From contig NC_010125.1 of NCBI RefSeq assembly GCF_000067045.1, positions 522,001-586,000 of the forward strand: a stretch of 64,000 nucleotides of DNA, written 5' to 3'. Source of the stretch: Gluconacetobacter diazotrophicus PA1 5 (lineage in GTDB: Bacteria > Pseudomonadota > Alphaproteobacteria > Acetobacterales > Acetobacteraceae). Below, one piece after another: positions 55,482-63,359 of this stretch. The notes under the pieces are model-generated. The model searched no databases and was not told where the DNA came from. It saw only the letters and a program-made list of their open reading frames with translations. The translations under genes and the position numbers were made by a program. Positions within the stretch are counted from its first letter, which is position 1, and the number at the start of each line of letters is the position of its first letter.

Positions 55482-56384
55482 ATGCCCTCGGAATTGATCG
55501 CGGTGCTGATCGCGGTCAGCGAGGACCGGCCCATGGTCCTGACGCTGGATTCCGGCCGTCTGCTGCCCTCGGGCCCGCTGGAGGCCGGCCATCGTTCCCT
55601 GCAGACGGGCCTGCGGCTGTGGGTCGAACGGCAGACCGGGCACGCGCTGGGCCATGTGGAACAGCTTTATACCTTCGCCGACGCTCCGGACGGCACGTCG
55701 GCCGGCGATGCGCCGGATGACCGGACGGTCCTGATTTCCTACCTGGCGCTGACCCGCATCCATCGTGGCGAACATGGCTGGCGCAACTGGTACGCCTATT
55801 TTCCCTGGGAAGACCAGACCGCGCCCAGCGGCCGCGACCTGGTGGTGCGCATCGCCGAACGGCTGAACGACTGGGCGCGGCAGGCGCCCCCCCTGCAACG
55901 CGAGGTCCGGCGGCAGCGCATCGCCCTGACCTTCGGGCTGGACGGCCTGGGCTGGGACGACGAACTGGTACTGCAACGCTACGAATTGCTGTGGGAAGCG
56001 GGCCTGGTGCCGGAATCCGGCCGCGCTGGCGCCGGCGCCGCGATGCTGCCCGGCGTGCCCATGGCGCGGGGCAACCGCCGCATCCTGGCCACCGCCATGG
56101 CGCGGCTGCGGGCCAAGATCCGCTATCGGCCGGTCATCTTCGAGCTGATGCCCGACAGCTTCACCCTGTTGCACCTGCAGCGCACGGTCGAGGCCGTCGC
56201 CGGACAGTCGATGCACAAGCAGAATTTCCGTCGCCTGATCACCCAGCAGGACCTGGTCGAGGAGACCGCCGATTTCGCCCCCGAGACGCGGGGCCGCCCC
56301 GCGCGCCTGTTCCGTTTCCGGCGCGAGGTCATCGGCGCCCGGCGCATTGCCGGGTCGAAGCTGCCGCTGACGCGGCCATTCTAA
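55482..56384 (+). CDS. nadQ: NadQ-type transcriptional regulator of NAD synthesis
   Basis: 300 residues. The N-terminal half is Nudix-like (ELIAVLIAVSEDRPMVLTLD; GPLEAGHRSLQTGLRLWVER), but the catalytic REUxEE of the Nudix box is lost, which suits a ligand sensor. The C-terminal half is a winged-helix domain (about 185-290) with LHLQRTVEAVAGQSMHKQNF, RRLITQQDLVEE and a basic end. This architecture is known as NadQ, the alphaproteobacterial repressor of nadABC (COG4111). It sits directly upstream of nadA, and a 33-base palindrome lies between. The family and target fit; the ligand, a pyridine nucleotide or intermediate, is inferred. Confidence 0.88.
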   Translation: MPSELIAVLIAVSEDRPMVLTLDSGRLLPSGPLEAGHRSLQTGLRLWVERQTGHALGHVEQLYTFADAPDGTSAGDAPDDRTVLISYLALTRIHRGEHGWRNWYAYFPWEDQTAPSGRDLVVRIAERLNDWARQAPPLQREVRRQRIALTFGLDGLGWDDELVLQRYELLWEAGLVPESGRAGAGAAMLPGVPMARGNRRILATAMARLRAKIRYRPVIFELMPDSFTLLHLQRTVEAVAGQSMHKQNFRRLITQQDLVEETADFAPETRGRPARLFRFRREVIGARRIAGSKLPLTRPF

Positions 56385-56528
56385 CGATTCCGCCCTCGGT
56401 CACGATTTGTTTGTTCCTGACCAACCTAATGGAATGCCCGATTTTTCTTCGTGATGCCGTAGTGCATGGCACGCAATTCGCTTGACGGCGCGCGCGCATT
56501 GGCGGAACAAGACCGGCGAGTTCATGTA

Positions 56529-56561
56529 CCCAATTTATACTCACAGTGAGTATAAATTGGG
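56529..56561 (+). promoter_or_regulatory. 33-bp perfect palindrome before nadA (candidate NadQ operator)
   Basis: Arms CCCAATTTATACTCAC and GTGAGTATAAATTGGG are exact reverse complements around a central A (56545). It ends 15 bases before the nadA ATG and overlaps TATACT and TATAAA, which could be -10 elements. Repressor binding would therefore block transcription of nadABC. Confidence 0.85.
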
Positions 56562-56576
56562 CCGAAGGAGCCGAAC

Positions 56577-57563
56577 ATGTCCGAGACTCTCGTCGCCCCG
56601 TCCAAGCTCGACGCGCTTTATGACCGCGTCGCCCGCGTCGTCCCGCGCATGGAATGGGATCTGTTCGCCGACGACATCGCGGCCATCCTGGACCTGAAGC
56701 GCCGGCGCGGGGCGGTGATCCTGGCCCATAACTACCAGACGCCGGAAATCTTCCATTGCATCGCCGACATTCGGGGCGACAGCCTGGCCCTGGCGCGTGA
56801 CGCCCAGGGGCTGGATGCTGAGGTCATCGTCATGGCCGGCGTGCATTTCATGGCCGAAACCGCGAAGCTGATGAATCCGGAAAAGACGGTGCTGATCCCG
56901 TCGCTGCACGCCGGGTGCTCGCTGGCGGATTCGATCACGGCCGAGGACGTGCGCGCGCTGCGCCGCGCCCATCCGGGCGTGCCGGTCGTCACCTACGTGA
57001 ACAGCTCGGCCGAAGTGAAGGCCGAAAGCGATATCTGCTGCACCTCGGCCAATGCGCGCCGCATCGTCGAAAGCCTGGGCGTGCCGCGCGTCATCATGAT
57101 CCCCGACGAATTCCTGGCCCAGAACATCCAGCGGGAAACCGGGGTCGAGATGATCACCTGGGCCGGCCATTGCGAGGTCCATGAACGCTTCACGCCGGAG
57201 GAAATCCGCACCTGGCGCGCCGACAATCCCGATGTCGCGGTGCTGGCGCATCCGGAATGCCCGCCTTCGGTCGTCGCCGAGGCCGATTTTTCCGGCTCCA
57301 CGGCGGCGATGTCCGATTTCGTGGCGCGCGGCACGCACCGCAAGGTGATGCTGGTGACCGAATGTTCCATGAGCGACAACCTGGCGGCGTCCCATCCCAC
57401 CGTCGAATTCGTGCGCCCGTGCAATCTTTGCCCGCACATGAAGCGCATCACCCTGCCGGCGATCCGCCGGGCCCTGGAAACCATGACGCACGAGGTGACG
57501 ATTCCCCCGCATCTGGTGGCGGGCGGGCGTCGCGCCGTGGAACGGATGCTCGCCGCGTCATGA
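56577..57563 (+). CDS. nadA: Quinolinate synthase
   Basis: 328 residues. NadA blocks are AVILAHNYQTPEI, VIVMAGVHFMAETAKLMNP, PSLHAGCSLADSI, VVTYVNSSAEVKAESDICCT, VLAHPECPPSV and VRPCNLCPHMKRI, with the three cysteines of the oxygen-sensitive [4Fe-4S] cluster. It condenses iminoaspartate with dihydroxyacetone phosphate to quinolinate. AAGGAG lies upstream of the ATG. It is first in nadA-nadB-nadC with ATGA overlaps throughout, under the palindrome at 56529. Confidence 0.98.
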   Translation: MSETLVAPSKLDALYDRVARVVPRMEWDLFADDIAAILDLKRRRGAVILAHNYQTPEIFHCIADIRGDSLALARDAQGLDAEVIVMAGVHFMAETAKLMNPEKTVLIPSLHAGCSLADSITAEDVRALRRAHPGVPVVTYVNSSAEVKAESDICCTSANARRIVESLGVPRVIMIPDEFLAQNIQRETGVEMITWAGHCEVHERFTPEEIRTWRADNPDVAVLAHPECPPSVVAEADFSGSTAAMSDFVARGTHRKVMLVTECSMSDNLAASHPTVEFVRPCNLCPHMKRITLPAIRRALETMTHEVTIPPHLVAGGRRAVERMLAAS

Positions 57564-59116
57564 CCGGTCCGGGCCTCACCGACGCCGGTTCCTGGGCCGG
57601 CCAGCCGGTCATCGCCGGGGCGGGGCTGGCCGGGCTGGCGACGGCGCTGCTGATGGACCGTCCCTGCGTGGTGCTGTCGCCCGCGCCGCTGGCGACGGAC
57701 GCCGCCAGCGCGCTGGCCCAGGGCGGAATCGCCGCCGCGATCGGCCCGGACGACACGCCCGCCCTGCATGCGCGCGACACGCTGGAGGCCGGCGTCGGCC
57801 TGTGCGACCCCGTAGTGGTGGACGCCATCACCCGCGCCGGCCCTGGCGCCATCGCCGCGTTGCGCGACCTGGGCGTGGCGTTCGATACCGGCCCTGACGG
57901 CAGGCTGGACCTGCACCTGGAAGCGGCCCATTCCCGCCCGCGCATCGCCCACGCCCATGGTGACGGCACGGGGGCGGAAATCATGCGCGCCCTGGTCGCG
58001 CGCACCCGTGCCACCCCGCGCATCACGGTGCTGGACGGCGCGGCCCTGCGCCGCGTGATCGTGCGCGACGGACGGGTCGCGGGGGTGCGGATCGCGCGGG
58101 CCGGGCAGGAGCTGATCCTGCCGACATCGGCCTGCGTCATCGCCACCGGTGGCGTCGGCGCGCTGTTTCCCACCACCACCAGCCCGCCCGGCGGGCTGGG
58201 GTCCGGCCTGGCCTGCGCCGCCCGCGCGGGCGCGGTGCTGCGCGACCTGGAATTCGTGCAGTTCCATCCCACCGCGCTGGCGGTCGGGTCGGACGCGGCC
58301 CCCCGCGTACTGATCAGTGAGGCCGTGCGGGGGGCGGGCGCGATCCTGGTCGATGAAAGCGGCGCGCGTTTCACCGACGAACTGGCGCCGCGCGACATTG
58401 TGGCCCGCGCGATCCAGGCGCATCTGTCGGCCGGCCACCGCGTCCTGCTGGATGCCCGGGCCGCCACGCAGGGCCACTTCGCCCGGCATTTCCCCGCCAT
58501 CGCGCGGGCCTGTGTCCAACACGGCATCGACCCCGACCGGCAGCCGATTCCGGTGCGTCCGGCGGTGCACTACCATATGGGCGGGATCGAGACCGACCTG
58601 CGCGGCCGCAGCACCGTCCCCGGCCTGTGGGCGTGCGGCGAGGCCGCGTCGACCGGCCTACATGGGGCCAACCGGCTGGCCAGTAACTCGCTGCTGGAAG
58701 CCTTCGTCTGCGGCGGCTTCGTCGCCCGCGACCTGGACGCCACATCCCTGCCGGTGCCGGACGGGCTGCCGGACGACACGCCCGTCCCCGGCGGCGGGGC
58801 CGACGACCTGGCGGATATCCGCGCCTGCATCGGCCGCGCCGCCGGCATCCTGCGTGACGCGGACGGCCTGACCCGCGCCATCCGCGCGCTGGCCCCGCAT
58901 GTCATGGATGACGACCACGCCCTGGTCGGCGCGCTGCTGTGCGTGTCCGCGCTCGGCCGGCGGGAAAGCCGGGGCGGCCATTACCGGTCCGACTATCCGG
59001 ACACGGCGCCCCAGGCGGTGCATACCCGCCTGACGATGCGCCAGGGCCTGGCCGCGCTCGCATCGCTCGCGCCTGCCGCGGCCTCTCTTTCTGACAATGG
59101 AATCCTCGTGCCATGA
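57560..59116 (+). CDS. nadB: L-aspartate oxidase
   Basis: 518 residues of FAD-dependent oxidase. The FAD site IAGAGLAGLATALLM is near residue 20, followed by ASALAQGGIAAAIGPDD, SRPRIAHAHGDGTG, VIATGGVGALFPTTT, EFVQFHPTAL, AVHYHMGGIETD and LHGANRLASNSLLEAF. The helical C-terminal domain ends with GRRESRGGHYRSDYP. It oxidises aspartate to iminoaspartate, which NadA uses. The start at 57560 overlaps the nadA stop, and the stop overlaps nadC. Confidence 0.97.
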   Translation: MTGPGLTDAGSWAGQPVIAGAGLAGLATALLMDRPCVVLSPAPLATDAASALAQGGIAAAIGPDDTPALHARDTLEAGVGLCDPVVVDAITRAGPGAIAALRDLGVAFDTGPDGRLDLHLEAAHSRPRIAHAHGDGTGAEIMRALVARTRATPRITVLDGAALRRVIVRDGRVAGVRIARAGQELILPTSACVIATGGVGALFPTTTSPPGGLGSGLACAARAGAVLRDLEFVQFHPTALAVGSDAAPRVLISEAVRGAGAILVDESGARFTDELAPRDIVARAIQAHLSAGHRVLLDARAATQGHFARHFPAIARACVQHGIDPDRQPIPVRPAVHYHMGGIETDLRGRSTVPGLWACGEAASTGLHGANRLASNSLLEAFVCGGFVARDLDATSLPVPDGLPDDTPVPGGGADDLADIRACIGRAAGILRDADGLTRAIRALAPHVMDDDHALVGALLCVSALGRRESRGGHYRSDYPDTAPQAVHTRLTMRQGLAALASLAPAAASLSDNGILVP

Positions 59117-59967
59117 CCCCCTTGCCCGATCTCATGCTCGAACCGCTGGTGCGTGCCGGATTGCTGGAGGACCTGGGGTGCGGCGGGGATATCACGACCG
59201 ATGCGCTGGCGGCGCCGGGGCAGGTGCTGCACACCGCCCTGGTCGCGCGCCAGCCCGGCGTGGTGGCGGGCCTGTCGCTGGCCCGGCTGGCCTTTACCCT
59301 GCTGGATTCGTCGGTCCGTTTCACGGTGGACCGGCCGGACGGCAGCCCTGTCGCCCCGGGTGACCGCATCGCGCGCGTCAGCGGTCCGGCGGCGGCGATC
59401 CTGGGGGGCGAACGGGTGGCGCTGAACTTCCTGTCGCATCTCTGCGGCATCGCCACCGCCACGGCCGGGATCGTGCAGGCCATATCCGGCACGCGCGCGC
59501 GCGTCTGCTGCACGCGCAAGACCCTGCCGGGCCTGCGCGCGATCCAGAAATATGCGGTGCGGGCCGGCGGCGGCGCCAATCACCGCTTCCGCCTGGATGA
59601 CGCGATCCTGATCAAGGACAACCATATCGCCCTGGCCGGCGGCGACGTCGCGCGCGCCCTGGCCGCCGCCCGCGCCCGCGCCGGCCACCTGGTCAGCATC
59701 GAACTGGAGGTCGATACGCTGGACCAGTTGGCCCAGGCCCTGGGGGCCGGCGGGGCGGATGTGTTCCTGCTGGACAACATGACCCTTCCCCAGCTTCGCG
59801 AGGCGGTGGCGATGGTGGACGGCCGCGCCCTGACCGATGCATCGGGCGGCATCACCCCCGACACCGCCGCCGATATCGCCCGGACCGGTGTCGATATCCT
59901 GTCGGTCGGCTGGCTGACGCATACGGTGCGCGCGCTGGATATCGGGCTGGATTACGAGGAAGGGTAA
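59113..59967 (+). CDS. nadC: Nicotinate-nucleotide pyrophosphorylase (quinolinate phosphoribosyltransferase)
   Basis: 284 residues. NadC motifs are LLEDLGCGGDITTDAL, VALNFLSHLCGIAT, CTRKTLPGLRAIQKYAV, GGGANHRFRLDDAILIKDNH and FLLDNMTLPQLREAV, ending SVGWLTHTVRALDIGLDY. It joins quinolinate with PRPP to nicotinate mononucleotide, completing the de novo branch encoded by this operon. Confidence 0.98.
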   Translation: MTPLPDLMLEPLVRAGLLEDLGCGGDITTDALAAPGQVLHTALVARQPGVVAGLSLARLAFTLLDSSVRFTVDRPDGSPVAPGDRIARVSGPAAAILGGERVALNFLSHLCGIATATAGIVQAISGTRARVCCTRKTLPGLRAIQKYAVRAGGGANHRFRLDDAILIKDNHIALAGGDVARALAAARARAGHLVSIELEVDTLDQLAQALGAGGADVFLLDNMTLPQLREAVAMVDGRALTDASGGITPDTAADIARTGVDILSVGWLTHTVRALDIGLDYEEG

Positions 59968-59984
59968 CCGGATCAAAGTTTTTT

Positions 59985-60008
59985 GGTTCTTTTTTTCAAA
60001 AAGGAACC
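59985..60008 (+). terminator. T-rich hairpin after nadABC
   Basis: GGTTC(T)TTTTT and AAAAAGGAACC can pair, 18 bases after the nadC stop, within a T-rich tract. It looks like an intrinsic terminator for nadABC, perhaps imperfect. Confidence 0.5.
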
Positions 60009-60022
60009 GCTAGAGTCGTGCC

Positions 60023-60496
60023 ATGTCCCGCCGTCCCGCCATCCTGTTCGTCTGCACCGGGAATATCTGCCGCTCCCCCCTGGCCGAGGCCGCGTTTCGC
60101 GCCGCCGCCACCCGATGCGGGCTGGATGCCGTCGTCGATTCGGCGGGGACCGGCGACTGGCATACCGGCGAGCCGCCGGATCGCCGCGCGCAGGAGGTGG
60201 CCCGCCGCAACGGGATCGATATCGCGGGCTATCGCGCGCGCATGGTCACGGCGGAGGATTTCCGAGTCTTCACCCATATCGTCGCCCTGGACCACACCCA
60301 CCTGAAGGTCCTGCGCGCGCGCCGGCCGAGCGATGGAATCGCGGAGCTTTCGCTGCTGCTGGATCATGTGGCAGGGCGTGTCGGCCAGTCGGTGGCCGAT
60401 CCCTATTACGGACAGGCGCGGGATTTCCACACCACCTGGGCGGACGTCCAGGCGGGGACCGAGGCCCTGGTGGCGAGGCTCATCCGCTCCCGTTAG
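60023..60496 (+). CDS. Low-molecular-weight protein-tyrosine phosphatase
   Basis: 157 residues. The P-loop CTGNICRS (Cys11 nucleophile, Arg17) is at the N terminus, followed by DSAGTGDWHTGEPPD and the general-acid loop VADPYYG. All catalytic residues are present. Family members dephosphorylate tyrosine in proteins, often partners of exopolysaccharide tyrosine kinases, or arsenate; no kinase gene is adjacent, so the target is unknown. It lies 55 bases after nadC and 15 before the PQQ enzyme gene. Confidence 0.93.
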   Translation: MSRRPAILFVCTGNICRSPLAEAAFRAAATRCGLDAVVDSAGTGDWHTGEPPDRRAQEVARRNGIDIAGYRARMVTAEDFRVFTHIVALDHTHLKVLRARRPSDGIAELSLLLDHVAGRVGQSVADPYYGQARDFHTTWADVQAGTEALVARLIRSR

Positions 60497-60511
60497 GAGG
60501 ATACGCCGCAC

Positions 60512-61642
60512 ATGCCGTTCCGCCGGACCATGTCGATGCTTGTCCTTCTCGGGGCGATGCTGGCCGCCGCCGGGACACGGGCCGCGCCGCCGGTCGCGCG
60601 GCTGCGCCTGCCGCCGGGATTCCATGTCTCGGTCTATACCGACCAGGTTCCTTCGGCGCGGGAGATGGCGATCGGCGCCCGGGGCACGCTGTTCGTGGGC
60701 TCGATGACGGCGGGCGCGGTCTATGCCGTGACCGATGACGGGCCGGGACGGGGCCGCCGGGTGCAGGTCGTGGCGCGCGGGCTGACCATGCCGGTGGGCG
60801 TGGCCTTCCGGGATGGCGACCTGTACATCTCCGACGTGCGCGACATCGTGGTCCTGCGCGGGATCGAGGACCGGCTGGACCACCCGCCCGCGCCGCAGGT
60901 CGCCGTGCCGGACCTGCCCTGGCGGGTGGGCGACCATGGCTGGAAATTCATCGCTTTCGGCCCGGACAGCAAGCTGTATGTGCCGATCGGCGCGCCGTGC
61001 AATATCTGCGACGTCGGGCACCGGTTCGGCCGGCTGATGCGCATGAATCCCGACGGCACGGGGCGCGAGGACGTGGCCTACGGCCTGCGCAACAGCGTGG
61101 GCTTCACGTGGCAGCCGGGCCAACCGGGGCAGCCGGGGGCCGGCACGCTGTGGTTCACCGATAACGGACGCGACCTGATGGGCGACGACGTGCCCAGCGA
61201 CGAGCTGAACCGGGTGGACCATGCCGGCCAGTCCTTCGGCTATCCCTATTGTCATCAGGGCGACGTGCCGGACCCCGTCTTCGGGCGGGGCCATCCGTGT
61301 TCCGACTTCACGCCGCCGGTGCTCAAGCTGGGCGCGCATGTCGCGGCCCTGGGCCTGCGCTTCTATACCGGCAGCCAGTTTCCCGCGGCGTGGCGCGGCG
61401 CCCTGCTGATCGCCGAACACGGGTCGTGGAATCGCAGCCGGCTGGCGGGTTATCGCGTCATGGCGGTGCGCTTCGGCCCGGATGGGGGTATCGCGTCCTA
61501 TGTGCCGCTGATCGACGGGTTCCAGCAGGATGAAACCCCGTGGGGCCGCCCCGCCGACGTGCAGCCCCTGCCGGACGGCAGCGTGCTGGTCAGCGACGAC
61601 CTGGCCGGCGCGATCTATCGCGTGACCTATGGCAGGGACTGA
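60512..61642 (+). CDS. PQQ-dependent sugar dehydrogenase (sorbosone dehydrogenase family), periplasmic
   Basis: 376 residues. A signal peptide ends AAAGTRA-A. The mature protein is a soluble beta-propeller of the glucose/sorbosone dehydrogenase family: LRLPPGFHVSVYTDQVPSAR, GDHGWKFIAFGPDSKLYVPI, FTDNGRDLMGDDVPSDELNR, FYTGSQFPAAWRGALLIAEH and DDLAGAIYRVTYG. Such enzymes oxidise sorbosone or other aldoses in the periplasm with PQQ. TAGGAGG precedes the ATG. A second PQQ enzyme beside gcd fits an acetic acid bacterium; the true substrate cannot be told here. Confidence 0.88.
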   Translation: MPFRRTMSMLVLLGAMLAAAGTRAAPPVARLRLPPGFHVSVYTDQVPSAREMAIGARGTLFVGSMTAGAVYAVTDDGPGRGRRVQVVARGLTMPVGVAFRDGDLYISDVRDIVVLRGIEDRLDHPPAPQVAVPDLPWRVGDHGWKFIAFGPDSKLYVPIGAPCNICDVGHRFGRLMRMNPDGTGREDVAYGLRNSVGFTWQPGQPGQPGAGTLWFTDNGRDLMGDDVPSDELNRVDHAGQSFGYPYCHQGDVPDPVFGRGHPCSDFTPPVLKLGAHVAALGLRFYTGSQFPAAWRGALLIAEHGSWNRSRLAGYRVMAVRFGPDGGIASYVPLIDGFQQDETPWGRPADVQPLPDGSVLVSDDLAGAIYRVTYGRD

Positions 61643-61677
61643 AGCGACCGGACCGAAATATCGGGGAGGGGAAGGGA

Positions 61678-61754
<77 letters not shown>

Positions 61755-61889
61755 ATCGGCTCGGGGTCTGGGACCCCGCATCCGTTCGTGGAGGGCGAAT
61801 TAACAAAGGCTGGCGATTCTGGCAACCGCATTCCGCACGAAAAATGACGGTGCGATGAAATAGGTCCCGGAAAAGGCCCCTGGGAACGT

Positions 61890-61918
61890 CCCCGGCAGGC
61901 GGGTTCCGCCCGCCGGGG
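61890..61918 (-). terminator. Hairpin downstream of ahpD
   Basis: CCCCGGC-A-GGCGG and CCGCC-C-GCCGGGG pair with one mismatch around GTT, directly after the ahpD stop on the minus strand. It has a strong stem but no T-run. Confidence 0.45.
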
Positions 61919-61924
61919 CACGGG

Positions 61925-62470
61925 TCAGCCTGCCGCCGGGTGATCGCCCAGCGCAGCGGCCCCGTCCAGGGTCGCCGCCACCGCATGGACCGTCGCCGCG
62001 ACGCGCACCGCGGTCTGGACCTGTTCGGCCGACAGGCCGCCCTCGCGCACCACTTTTTCGTGGCTCTCGACGCACATGCCGCAGCCGTTGATGGCCGACA
62101 CCGCCAGGGACCACAGCTCGAAATCCAGCTTCTCGACGCCCGGGCGGCCGATGACGTTCATGCGCAGCCGCGCCGGCATGTGGGCGTAGTCGCCCTCGAC
62201 CATGTGGACGAAGCGGTAATAGATATTATTCAGCCCCATGATCGCGGCGGCGGCCTTGGCGGCAGTCAGCGCCTGCGGCGACAGGACGGATTCGTATTCG
62301 GCCACGATGGCGCGCGTGACGTCGGCATTGCGTGACGCGATGGCCGAGGCGACGAACGTCCCGGCCAGCTGCTGCGGCGACAGGGTGATGTCGTTGGCCA
62401 GCGAACTGAGGTTGAGCTTCAGATCCTTCGCGTAGTCCGGAAGGCGCTCCTTGAGCGTTTCGATCGACAT
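61925..62470 (-). CDS. ahpD: Alkylhydroperoxidase AhpD (carboxymuconolactone-decarboxylase fold)
   Basis: 181 residues. The redox-active CxxC and histidine relay lie in GCGMCVESH: Cys130, Cys133, His137, the same numbers as Mycobacterium tuberculosis AhpD. The all-alpha fold text [20 protein letters not shown] and [12 protein letters not shown] fits the family. AhpD reduces AhpC after peroxide turnover, in place of AhpF, and itself receives electrons through a lipoyl or thioredoxin-like partner. It lies 202 bases downstream of ahpC on the same strand. Confidence 0.94.
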   Translation of the reverse strand: MSIETLKERLPDYAKDLKLNLSSLANDITLSPQQLAGTFVASAIASRNADVTRAIVAEYESVLSPQALTAAKAAAAIMGLNNIYYRFVHMVEGDYAHMPARLRMNVIGRPGVEKLDFELWSLAVSAINGCGMCVESHEKVVREGGLSAEQVQTAVRVAATVHAVAATLDGAAALGDHPAAG

Positions 62471-62672
62471 GGTGGATACCTGCTGGGACGGAGCGGATCG
62501 CGACCGGCCAGCGGGCGCGCCGCGCGTCGGCTCCATGAAGGGAATGGGGAAATATGCGGGCCGCATCGGCCGGTTCCCCCCCGGCGTCATCGGGGCGTCA
62601 TCGGGGCGTCCTCGGCCGGCGGGGAAGGAGTGGTCCGGCCGCCGGGGCCGGACCGTGATGACCGGGGACCGA
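62471..62672 (-). other. ahpC-ahpD spacer with hairpin and short tandem repeat
   Basis: GGTCCGGCC (62632-62640) and GGCCGGACC (62646-62654) form a perfect 9-bp stem just after the ahpC stop. At about 62582-62613 an 11-base unit CGGGGCGTCAT occurs nearly three times in tandem. No gene is visible. The hairpin could lower transcription from ahpC into ahpD. Confidence 0.5.
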
Positions 62673-63215
62673 TCAGACCTTCAGGAAGTCGTCGCCCTGC
62701 TTCCAGTTGCACGGGCACAGCTCGTCGCTCTGCAGCGCGTCCAGGATGCGCAGGATTTCCTGCGGGTTGCGGCCGACCGACAGGTCGTTGACGCTGACAT
62801 GGCGGATGATGCCCTCGGGGTCGACCAGGAAGGTGGCGCGATAGGCCACGCCGGCTTCCGGCGACAGCACGCCGCAGGCCTCGGACAGCTCGCGCTTGAT
62901 GTCGGCCAGCATCGGAATCTGCAGACCCTTCAGGTCGTCATGATGCAGGCGCCAGTTCAGGTGCACGAACTCGCTGTCGATGGACACGCCATAGACGACG
63001 GTGTCGCGGTCCTTGAACTCGCCGGCCATCTTGCCGAAGGCCACGATCTCGGTCGGGCAGACGAAGGTGAAGTCCTTCGGCCAGAAGAAGACGAGCTTCC
63101 ACTTGCCGGCATCGCTCTTGTCCGAGATCTGGACGAAATTGCCCTTCAGCCCTTCCGGGCCACCGGGGACGGAGGTCAGATTGAATTCCGGAAACTTGTT
63201 GCCGACTGTCAGCAT
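62673..63215 (-). CDS. ahpC: Peroxiredoxin AhpC (AhpE/AhpC 2-Cys type)
   Basis: 180 residues. The peroxidatic Cys53 is in [13 protein letters not shown] and the resolving cysteine is at 167 or 169 in [13 protein letters not shown]. Other family text is [21 protein letters not shown] and [20 protein letters not shown]. It reduces hydrogen peroxide, organic hydroperoxides and peroxynitrite. It is divergent from oxyR across 144 bases, the usual layout when OxyR controls it, and is followed by its reductant ahpD. Confidence 0.96.
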   Translation of the reverse strand: MLTVGNKFPEFNLTSVPGGPEGLKGNFVQISDKSDAGKWKLVFFWPKDFTFVCPTEIVAFGKMAGEFKDRDTVVYGVSIDSEFVHLNWRLHHDDLKGLQIPMLADIKRELSEACGVLSPEAGVAYRATFLVDPEGIIRHVSVNDLSVGRNPQEILRILDALQSDELCPCNWKQGDDFLKV

Positions 63216-63359
63216 CGGTTTACTCCCTCATAGTGACGACGTGTCGTGGTCCCTGGCGCGGCGCCCTGAACAGGCGGTCCGGCCTCGGACTGTATTTTAT
63301 GGCGTTGAAGCCTATATCATGCCAATGAATAATTTATATCCGGACAATCGAAAGAATCG
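63216..63359. promoter_or_regulatory. Divergent ahpC-oxyR promoter region
   Basis: This AT-richer gap should hold both promoters and the OxyR site. A partial symmetric element, ATGGC-GTTGAA-GCCTAT (about 63299-63315), resembles half of an OxyR-type ATAG-N7-CTAT box, but the fit is loose. Confidence 0.4.
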
